Assembly (NCBI GenBank): GCA_001414345.1
Contig: LLCB01000606.1
Location: forward strand, 1 to 17,509
Length of the DNA stretch: 17,509 bases
Source: Hymenoscyphus infarciens
Lineage: Eukaryota > Ascomycota > Leotiomycetes > Helotiales > Helotiaceae
Reading direction: 5' to 3'
In this document: positions 9,611 through 17,509 of the stretch, piece by piece
Layout of the letters: every line of letters starts with the position of its first letter
Position numbering within the stretch: the first letter of the stretch is position 1
Translations under genes and position numbers: made by a program
Notes under the pieces: model-generated
The model's input: the letters and a program-made list of their open reading frames with translations, nothing else
The model's database searches: none
What the model was told of the DNA's origin: nothing

Positions 9611-9903
9611 AGAAAGGAACTAAGAGAGAGTCTAGTTAGTACGATTTCTAGCTTTTATTAATTTTAAAACTAATTCTATATTTACTAATATATTTTATAA
9701 CTTCTCTTATTAGAAAGGGTTTAAAAGAAGGGTTTAAAAGAGAGAGTCTTTATTAATTTTATAAACTAATTTCTAGGTTTAAAGAGAAGAAGAGTTTAAG
9801 AGAAGAGAACTAAAAAGAAGTCTAGTTAACGCGATTTCTAGCTTTTATTAATTTTAAAACTAATTCTATATTTATTAAATCTATGTTTTATAACTTCTTT
9901 TAT
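9551..9903. repeat. 190-bp direct duplication
   Basis: TATTAATTTTATAAACTAAT starts at 9561 and again at 9751, and the match continues through CGATTTCTAGCTTTTATTAA to TTATAACTTCT, ending near 9711 and 9903. The 190-bp period is not a multiple of three. Copy 2 contains a unique TpG/ATG at 9883 that copy 1 lacks, because the sequences differ at that point (ACTAATATATTTTATAAC versus ATTAAATCTATGTTTTA). Confidence 0.88.
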
Positions 9904-11226
9904 AGTTTTTATAAGTATAAAATAGTTATAATTAAAGTAATTATAATATAAGTAAACGTATTAAAGACTAGAACATAGTATAAAGGTAGGTAAGAGTTTA
10001 AATAAGTAGTATTTAATTTAGCTATTATAGTATTTAAAAGGTTTAAAACTAGAGAAAAAGATTAGTTTAAAGAGCTTTTTACTAGACTTTATAAGATAGT
10101 TATACTCCTTATTCTTAGTTTTACTTTTTCTAATTATTTTTATAATTATTCTCTCTATAATAGTATTTTTAAGTAAAGGTAGAGAGTAGTAATATAAGTA
10201 CTTATAAGAATAAAGATTATAATAAAAGCCTTAATAATTAAAAGTATAAAGAGATATTATAAGAATATAATTATTATTATATACTTATATAATCTCTTAT
10301 AGTTATAGAGTATAGAACCTTCTTTATAACTAGCTAAGTCTAGGTATTATATTATATATTATAAGACTTAACTAAAAGACTAAATTTAAAAGTATTAATT
10401 AAGTATTTATTAATTATTTAAATTATAATTACTATAATAATATAGTTATTTACTAAAAGTATTAAGTATATATATACTTATATCTTACTTTATTAAATTA
10501 ATATATCTAATAAATCTAACCTTTATACTATTAACTAGTTAAAAGTTACTTTATTATATAATTCTTTAAAAGATAGTAATTTATATCTATCTAGTACTCT
10601 ATAAATAAACTATTCGCCTAACTCTAGTATAAGTCGACTTACTTATTAGCTAAGAGAAACTAATCCTTAGAAATCTTTAGCTATTATTATATTAAAGTCC
10701 TTTAATATATAGTAAACTTATAACGTTTATAGTAGTAAAATCTAACCTCTAAATAGCTAATATATTAGTTCTTATATAAATAACTAAGTTAATATTTACT
10801 TTAATATTATAAGACTAGCTAGTAGCTATTTATAAACTAATATCTAGATTATTCTCTAAATTAATAATACTAATATCTTATTAAACCTCTAATTACTATC
10901 TTTAGACTAGTATTAACTACTTTCTATTTCTAAATTAATATATAAAACTTAATATAAAGTTTTTATTTTAAATATATCTTTCTTAATCTAATTTATACTT
11001 AAACTTAGGTTAATAGATAAGATATTTAAACTATATAAAAGAAATACTATTAGATTCTACTCTTATAAATTATAAAAGAGCTAATAAATATACTATAAAT
11101 AGAAAGAGAGTTAATAAAAGATAAAAGATAATATATATTAAGATTTCTTAAAATAAAATAAATAGCTAAGAAAGGTTTAATAATAATAGTTAAAAGAGAG
11201 AAGATAACCCCTCTTTTTAACTAAAT

Positions 11227-11328
11227 AAGTATTTATAAGCTTTATTTTTAAATAAGACATAGACTTAGAAGAATTATAAGTATTTATAAGCTTTATTTTT
11301 AAATAAGATATAGACTTAAGAGAATTTA
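11227..11328 (+). repeat. 51-bp tandem duplication (17 codons)
   Basis: AAGTATTTATAAGCTTTATT occurs at 11227 and 11278. The copies differ mainly by ACATAG versus ATATAG, a surviving CpA against its RIP product. The period keeps the reading frame of the surrounding relic. That one copy still has CpA means the two copies were not mutated identically after duplication. Confidence 0.92.
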
Positions 11329-11356
11329 GAGTAAACTTTCTAAGAGAATTAAACTA

Positions 11357-11554
11357 AAAATAAGCTAGAAAATAAATTAGAAAATAAGATAAAAAACTAA
11401 TAAAAGAACCTATTAAAGAATCTAAATAATTTAGTTAATAACTAAGTTATATAAGAAAATAAGCTAGAAAATAAATTAGAAAATAAGATAGAAAGCTAAT
11501 AAAAGAACTTACTAAGGAAATTAAATAATTTAATTAATAACTAAGTTATATAAG
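11357..11554 (+). repeat. 99-bp tandem duplication (33 codons)
   Basis: TAAGCTAGAAAATAAATTAG occurs at 11361 and 11460, and the match continues through TTAATAACTAAGTTATATAA. Inside each copy the motif TAGAAAATAA is itself doubled. It keeps the frame and gives the KLENKLENKI pattern twice. Differences are mostly A/G and C/T (AAAAAACTAA versus AGAAAGCTAA, CCTATTAAAG versus CTTACTAAGG). Confidence 0.92.
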
Positions 11555-12950
11555 AACTTTCTATAACTATATATACTTAACTAGATATATCTATTAATTA
11601 ATTCTATAAAAGTATATAAGAAATAGAAAGAACTTTAAAAATAGACTATAAACTTATTACTTAGTATATTTCTAAAACTATAAGTAATTATTACTCTATT
11701 ACTTTTTAAGATTCTTCTACTTAGGATATTTTCTAGAAAAAGTAGAGTTAGAAAATTCTAGTATATTATAAGAGGTCTAATAAGTAGAAAAAAGATTTAT
11801 ATAATAAAAATTTAAAAGAATAAGGCTCTACTTATATATTATCTCTATATAAAAAGCTTAATAATAAGGAAAGGTAGTAGTTAAAATATAAAGGATTAAG
11901 TAAGTTTATTAAAATATACTAAAAAGAACCTAGTAATATAGAAGATAATAACTCTAAATAGTATAAGAATAGAATAGCTAAGTAGTATTAATATATAGAA
12001 TAGTATTATAAAAAGATTCTTTAAAAGAGTATTTATACTATTTATAAATAGGTTAATATAATAGTTATATCTAGAGAAGAATACTAATATATTAGATCCT
12101 TATTCTTAAATAATATAATTATAAAGTAATCTACTATTTTAGTAATTATAAAGTTAATTCTATAAAGTAGGATTTATCTAGTTTTACTAGATCTAAAAAG
12201 AAAGAAGAGTTTAAAGATATATATTAAGAAGTAAGTACTAGTATTACTTTATTTTCTACTTTTATAAAGACTAACTAATATATTATTAAAAATACTAGGT
12301 TATTATTAATATAGAACTTTCTTTTTAAATTAAGAGTATAGACTATAAATCTATTATAGAGTTAAATCTAGAATTTATCTTTAATATATATATTAAATCT
12401 AATTTCTTCTACTTATAGAATTTAATAAGATATTAATCTCTATCTTTTTAAAAGCTTTAATATAGTAAGCTCTAAATAGTATTAATAACTCCTTATAACT
12501 AAGAAATAGATAAAAATACTTACTAGTTTATAAATAGAGCTAGTATATTATAAGAATAATTTAAAGCTTTTAATAGTTCTAACCTAATATAATATAAAAA
12601 AGAATATTAATAAGGATTTAAGAGCTTAGATATATAAAGGCTTATCTTCTATTCTTTTAAAGATTTATTTTTAAAAAATTTAAGTTTAAGATAGTAATAT
12701 ATATTATTACCTAATTTTACTTTATTCCTTATCTCTCTACTATATAAAACTAAATTAACTTAATATATAAAAATCTATTATAAGAAGTTCTTTAGAACTA
12801 AATATAAAGTATATAGACATTTAATATAATAGCTATATAAGTTTAAAAGAGGAAGCTCTCTATTATTAATAAAAATCTATAAAATTTAATTATAAAGAGC
12901 TTTTTAAAGTAAAGATAAGGTTTTAAAAAGATATAGAATAAAGAATCTCT

Positions 12951-14100
12951 ATTTTAAAGAAAGATAAAATAAAGATTTTACTTACTTATAAAAGTTTCCT
13001 TCTTATATAAGCTATCTCTAAGGTTCTTAAAAGGAAAAGAAGAAGTATTTTAGAAAGTATTAGCTATTTTAGATTTAAATTATTTCTAGATTATTTTATA
13101 ATTTATATAACTCTACTTTAATTCTTAAGTTTTATATCTTTAAGTTTAATTTCTATATCTATTAAATCCTCTAATATTCTTCTTAATAGACTCCTCTAAA
13201 GTAGTTTTTATTATATCTAAGATAGGATTTAAGATATCCTTATTTATATATCTTAAATATTAAATAGTATTTAGATAAGTTAGAAGCTTTATAATAAAGT
13301 TAATAACTAAATATTTTTAAATATATAACTAAATACTTATAACTATTTATAGAAATCTCTAAATTATTAGCTCTTTACTTTTATTATATTTTCTATTTCT
13401 TTAAATTACTATTAACTAGGTTTAATTAGGCTTTGATTTTAGTATTTATTTTATATTTAGTATTCGATTTTACCTTAGCGTTTTAACTAAGCTTAGCTAT
13501 TAGATTAAGTTAAAATAAACTAATAAAGCTTCTAAGATTATTTACGTTTTCTTATAAACCTAGCTTAGTTATTATATTAAATTAAGATAAACTAATAAAG
13601 CTTCTAAGGTTATTTACGTTTTCTTATAATAAGGAGTTAATACTATAGTTAAAATCTTTAAAGAAAGTATTAAACTCTTATTTAGTCTTACTATAGCGTT
13701 TACCTAGAATATAGTTATCTTTCTTTCTTATTTATAATAATTTCTTTATTCTAATTATAAAACTATTTAAGATAATAGAAGAAGCTTAAAATACTTCTAC
13801 TAAAAGATATTAATATATAATTAAATTAAATATAATAATAATTAGAAAAGTCTATAATTTACTTATAACGTTAATCGTTTTTCTAGAATAAGAGACTAAT
13901 TTAAATAAAGAAGAGAGTTTATTAATTACTTAGAAATCTTAAAACTAATTTTTATATACCTTTTCTAAAGCTTTATTTAAATATTTATTTAAAATATTAT
14001 TAGATAAATACTTTATAGTAGTAAACTTACTTACTCTTAATAATCTTATAGTTATAGAATAAATAGGGAAATAATTAGTTTTAACTTTAGTTCTCTTTTC
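12951..14100. other. AT-rich stretch without an assignable gene
   Basis: It contains an in-frame-sized 72-bp tandem duplication at 13491-13634, and both strands give loose low-stop frames there, so a coding origin is possible on either strand. No recognised motif. Surviving TpG is at 13434. CpG sites are relatively frequent between 13464 and 13880 (TCGATTT, GCGTTTT, ACGTTTT twice). Confidence 0.4.
13491..13634. repeat. 72-bp tandem duplication (24 codons)
   Basis: GCTTAG(C/T)TATTA begins at 13491 and 13563, and AACTAATAAAGCTTCTAAG lies in each copy, followed by TTATTTACGTTTTCTTATAA. The period is a multiple of three. Differences are C/T or A/G (AGATTATTT versus AGGTTATTT). The conserved CpG in ACGTTTT is present in both. 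Confidence 0.92.
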
Positions 14101-15408
14101 TAGTCGTTTTAAAAAGACTATCTTCTTTATATACTTTACTAGAGAAACTACACCTTAGATTTTTAATTATAGTAAAACTTATATAAAACTATATTAGAAC
14201 TACTTAAAAACTAATTAATAAAAGAGAACTTATAAAAGTTTAATAAGCTATTAAGTAATATATATAGCTTATTATACTAATTACTACTAAAAGTAGAGCT
14301 ATAAGTTATTAACTTAAATCTAATCTTATTAAAAGCTTACTTTAATTCTAAACGCTTATCTTTTATTATTACTAGATTATTAGACTATTTATCTATTTAT
14401 AGGTTCTATTTAATCTTATCCTTAATTTTAATAATATTCTCTATATACTTTAGTACTTTAATATTATTATTTAACTATCTTAATAATCTAGCTTTTATAG
14501 TAACTTAAACTATCTTATTCTATAAGTTATAAGTATAGCTAGTTATATTTATTATATTCTTAAAAGTATTAATAGTAGGATCTATTAGATCTTCTTCTTA
14601 TAACTAATTATATTTATTCTCTATTTTAGTTATTATAATATTACTATTAAAGGTTTATTAAGTACTTAGGATAATATTATTAGTTACTTTATTATATATT
14701 ATATTCTTACTTTATAAAAGACGAATAATATTAAGACCTCTCTAAGTATATATACTAATAACTAGTTATAGTATATATATTCCTAGTAAGGTGTTAATTA
14801 GAGATAGGATAGAAAGGAATATATCTTTTAAAAGAAGTTTTAATATTTATCCTTTAGTTAATTAAGTATAAAGAACTTAAACCTAGTAGTCCTCGTTTAG
14901 TAGCGTTTAAGTAGTATTCTTCTTATACTTTAATTAGAATAATATTTACTTTAGATTATATACTAGTATTCTAAAGAATAGATAATACTAGTTATCTAGT
15001 TTAGTAAATTCCTTTTCCTTATATAGGTCTTTACTTCGTTTTCCTATTAATTATATAGCTATCTTATTAATATTAGTATCTAGTATAGTAGACTAAGTAC
15101 TAGTAGTAGGATCTTATAATATTATAACTTAGATTAACTATTTAGAAGTCCTATCTTTTACTAAAATAATAATATTATTACTATTAGTATTATTATTAGA
15201 ATTCTTAAGAAGAATACCTAGAGCTTCGAGTCCTCTTTCTATATCTACTAAAGCTTTAAGTAGTATTCTATAATAGTATATATATATTATCTAGACTTTT
15301 AAAAAGTATACTATTATAAATTAGAGAGACCTAGGCTAGATCTACGTTAGTATAACTTAAGATATTAAAGATACTAGCTATAAAGATATAGTAGACTATA
15401 TACCTTAG

Positions 15409-15492
15409 ATAAAGGCTTAGCTTAATCCTAGGTTTAGAGTATAGTTTAGAATAAAGGTTTAGCTTAATACTAGGTTTAGAGTATTAATATAA
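15409..15492 (+). repeat. 42-bp tandem duplication (14 codons)
   Basis: ATAAAGG(C/T)TTAGCTTAAT then CTAGGTTTAGAGTAT begins at 15409 and 15451. The period is a multiple of three and fits the surrounding + frame (I-K-[A/V]-Q-L-N-[P/T]-R-F-R-V). Differences are C/T and C/A. Confidence 0.88.
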
Positions 15493-15550
15493 AGGTATAG
15501 GAATAGGACTCGAGTCTAGTAGCGACTTATTATATAACTTAGTTTTATAC

Positions 15551-16631
15551 CAAGGTCTATAGCTAAGCTTTAAGTTCTTTACTCTGTTTCTAGTTACTCT
15601 TAACAACCTTATACCTCTAGCTTTTTACCTCTAGTATTAATAAAAGCATTATAGTAGTAGGTTAATATAACTTATATAATAAAGAGAGTAAGACTAATTA
15701 TTAAAAAGGACTTCGATCTATTAAGGTCTCTTATATAATAATACTAAACCGCCTATTATACTAAACCCTCCTTTCTTAATTATAAGTAGAATAGTATACT
15801 TAGAGATTACTATATTACTATTAGTCTATTTTAATAGAAAGAATTTCTAGCTAGTAAGGTATATTTAATTATTTAAAGATTAATACCTTTCTAATATATT
15901 ATATAATAGGCTAATCCTAATAATACCTCCTCTTCTATCCTTTTAGTATCTTCTATTTAAAATTATAAACTATTATCTCTACTAATATCTATTTAGTATA
16001 AGGTAACCTCTCTCTAACCTTAGACTCTAACTTAGATAAATATATAAAACCATAGATATTATATACTAATGTCTATAATAAATAACTTTAAACTAAGCCT
16101 CTTATAATCCTTATTATAATCTTCTTATTTTAGTAATTATATAATACTATATAATATAGATTTATTATTAAGTATTTAGAATACTAAAATTAGCCTTAAT
16201 AAATATTATAAAGCTAATAGACCTAGCTCTAAAGCTAAAGAATAAATCACTAAACCTAAGAGATATAATACTAAACTTAAAGTAACCGATCTCTCTCCTC
16301 TAATAAATAATATATTAGTAGCTATAATCTTAGATAACGTATACTTTTTTAAAGGTTTTACTTAGAAGGCCTTTTTATTTATAAATAAGTAACTTAGTAT
16401 TTTAAGATTCTCTAATAAGTATATTAATTTAATAATTAACTATATATATAAAGGTTTATAGCTTCCTCTTAGTTACTAAGAGGAGTAAGTAATATATAGA
16501 TAAAATCTCTTTTAAGAAGAGACTACTAATCTTCTAAAATCGCTTCTTTATTATATAATTATTTAAATAGTATAGTTTACTAATTTAACTATATATTAAA
16601 ACGAAATTATTTAAACTTAGGTTAAGAAACA
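15551..16631. other. Patch with milder CpA/TpG loss
   Basis: Eight of the roughly 38 CpA/TpG sites of the window lie in this 1.1 kb (15551, 15585, 15604, 15647, 16051, 16070, 16248, 16630), against two or three expected from an even spread. Together with the intact ATG at 16069, this suggests sequence that met fewer RIP cycles or arrived later than its flanks. Confidence 0.5.
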
Positions 16632-16830
16632 TAAGTCCTATTATAGCTAAGTTTATTAAGCTTATAAAGCTTAGAGCCGTCGCTTAGTATCCTATAGTAA
16701 TTTATAATACTTAGATATTACTTATATTATATAAAGCTATACTTAAAAGAAGATATATAACTAATAGTAGTAATAGATATATAGAGTATCTTAAAGTTAC
16801 TTCTTAATATTATTTATTTATTATATACTC

Positions 16831-17509
16831 TTTTACTCTTTTCTTTTATATTATTTAGTTAGTATTAGTTAAGAATAAATACTTTAAGAGTATATTTATA
16901 ATTATTTAATTCGATTTAATATAATAATAGTTAATAAAGTTTATACTTACTTTTATTCTAGAGTTAGTTAGATTTAGTTTAAGTTTTTAAGATAGTTTTT
17001 ATATAAAAGAAGAGTAAGGTAGATAAGAAAATTATAAATTTAAAAGATATCTATTTATTTACTAATATTTATTAATTCTCTAAATATTACCTACTTAAGA
17101 TATAAAATAAGAAGAGAGTTTTAAAGAGATTTACTAATAATAATTATATATAATAATTATACTTCTAATATATTTAACTTATCTAAGATAATTAACTAAG
17201 ATAATTAACTAAGATAATTTCCTAATAATTAACTAAGATAATTAACTACTTAAATAATTAATTAACTAGATAAATAGTTCTCTATATTAAATTAAGAATA
17301 TTAATTAATTTTAATAAGACTTAGAAATTAGATAATTTAGAATTAAGAAATTAATATTATATATAGTAAATTTATAAAGTATTAAAAGTTTAAATCTTTA
17401 TTAAGTAGCTAGAGTAAAGGCTAAGAATTAAGAGTTAAAAATAAAAGAGAATTTAATATATAATAGACTTAAAGTCTTTTATATATATAAGTCTAATAGA
17501 TATTTAATT
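16831..17509. other. AT-rich right end, no gene seen
   Basis: Apart from the 13-bp repeats at 17184-17250 I see only A+T-rich sequence. There is no CpA or TpG at all after 16631, and CpG only near 16911. Confidence 0.5.
17184..17250. repeat. 13-bp tandem repeat TAAGATAATTAAC
   Basis: Two full units at 17184-17196 and 17197-17209 are followed by a partial unit ending TTTCC. A further CTAATAATTAAC / TAAGATAATTAAC pair runs to about 17246, then related AATTAATTAAC sequence. It is an AT-rich satellite fragment of no known function. Confidence 0.85.

Larger units (their letters stand above)
9883..12950 (+). pseudogene. Long decayed ORF relic with coiled-coil repeats, family unknown
   Basis: From the in-frame ATG at 9883, one + frame runs about 1,020 codons with only TAA/TAG stops. 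Several stretches are stop-free for 30 codons or more (10063-10173, 11017-11118). From 11161 the text is Gln/Asn/Lys rich, with a 17-codon duplication (ALFLNK twice) and a 33-codon duplication (KLENKLENKI twice) whose Leu/Lys/Glu/Asn pattern suggests a coiled coil. Farther on it holds charged segments such as KLNNKERQQLKYKGLSKF. Both duplications are multiples of three and keep the frame, which favours former coding. I see no DDE, reverse-transcriptase or recombinase motif. Between 10440 and 11000 another frame is only slightly worse, so the 5' half is uncertain. It is probably a transposable-element or accessory protein. Confidence 0.42.
14101..16830 (+). pseudogene. Possible decayed + strand ORF, retroelement origin uncertain
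   Basis: One + frame (codons starting at 14101) can be followed for about 900 codons with only TAA/TAG stops. It includes stop-free stretches at 14764-14859 and 15085-15132, and a segment kept better than most at 16069-16330 beginning with an intact ATG. Near 14775 it reads Y-S-I-Y-I-P-S-K-V-L-I-R-D-R, which faintly recalls the I-W-I-P-S-K...R-T-R-D-V end of fungal Ty1/copia integrases. I found no Y-V-D-D, RNase H or integrase zinc motif, so this is only a possibility. A second + frame is about as good between 15690 and 16060, so the reading may switch frames or be spurious in part. Product unknown. Confidence 0.28.
1..17509. other. RIP-saturated AT-rich heterochromatic block
   Basis: The whole window lacks CpA and TpG almost completely; I count about 38 by eye, with none in 1-609, 1996-3111 or 16632-17509. 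ApC, GpT, ApG and CpT are common and TpA is dominant. CpG survives about 60 times. Known biology: RIP in Pezizomycotina converts C to T at CpA on either strand of duplicated DNA, giving exactly this bias; methyl-CpG decay would remove CpG first. In consequence CAA/CAG/TGG codons become TAA/TAG, TGT/CAT become TAT, and ATG becomes ATA, so coding relics appear full of stops and Tyr/Ile/Leu. Inference: silenced heterochromatin, possibly pericentromeric, subtelomeric or a transposon nest; the sequence alone cannot say which. Confidence 0.9.

Noticed and set aside
9469..9745. Telomeric or subtelomeric TTAGGG repeat
   Set aside because: The repeated core is GGTTTAAA; no TTAGGG runs are present.
3430..16830. 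Live open reading frames or genes under an altered genetic code (TAA/TAG as Gln)
   Set aside because: Reassigned stops would explain in-frame TAA/TAG but not the missing CAA/CAG and the loss of TpG and CpA in all positions and in non-coding repeats. Frames also break at indels.
14101..16830. Firm call of a Ty1/copia Pol
   Set aside because: Only one weak I-P-S-K-like string; no Y-V-D-D, RNase H or integrase motif was found, and another frame is equally good in part.
1..17509. Mitochondrial, plastid, apicomplexan or other naturally AT-rich genome
   Set aside because: Low G+C alone would leave CpA and TpG at normal proportion. Their specific absence, with CpG and ApC/GpT retained, points to RIP.
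1..17509. tRNA, rRNA, riboswitch or bacterial promoter/terminator sites
   Set aside because: No cloverleaf boxes or conserved rRNA stretches seen. AT-rich hairpins and TATA-like strings are everywhere by composition and carry no information here.

Overview
The window looks like nuclear heterochromatin from a filamentous ascomycete (Pezizomycotina) that has been saturated by repeat-induced point mutation (RIP). It is very A+T rich. CpA and its complement TpG are almost gone: by eye I find about 38 in 17.5 kb, while ApC/GpT and ApG/CpT stay abundant and TpA is hugely over-represented. CpG (about 60 by eye) outnumbers either CpA or TpG. That is the opposite of ordinary methyl-CpG decay and is the mark of CpA-directed C-to-T change on both strands. 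No intact gene, tRNA, rRNA or CRISPR array is visible. Nothing here should be read as a live protein gene. The genus cannot be told.

Layout. Positions 1-470 are a 40-bp minisatellite whose unit contains a short inverted repeat. Positions about 480-3120 are mostly pyrimidine-rich on the + strand. They hold two dispersed repeat families (575-724 with 2343-2491; 731-886 with 1484-1640), several short tandem duplications, and a possible decayed minus-strand coding piece. About 3430-6760 is the best gene relic: reading + strand TAA/TAG as former Gln/Trp codons gives one frame of about 1,100 codons. It carries, in order, a former Cys/His cluster, an FFPSF segment, D-x-N-F followed by K/R, a Y-(D)-I-T-(C)-K-F block and an LSN..GVER-W-S block. 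This is the signature order of KDZ-superfamily DNA transposases (Kyakuja/Dileera/Zisupton), so I read it as a dead KDZ transposon.

About 8275-9060 is a probable minus-strand coding relic of unknown family. About 9883-12950 is a long + strand relic, Gln/Asn/Lys rich, with 17- and 33-codon internal duplications and a coiled-coil-like stretch. About 14100-16830 is a weaker + strand relic; a Ty1/copia Pol origin was considered but not established. It contains a patch (15.55-16.63 kb) where CpA/TpG survive about three times more often than elsewhere. The right end holds a 13-bp tandem repeat.

The parts do not act together as a pathway. They read as a nest of transposable-element corpses and satellites. 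Later tandem duplications and non-CpA transitions lie on top of the RIP damage.
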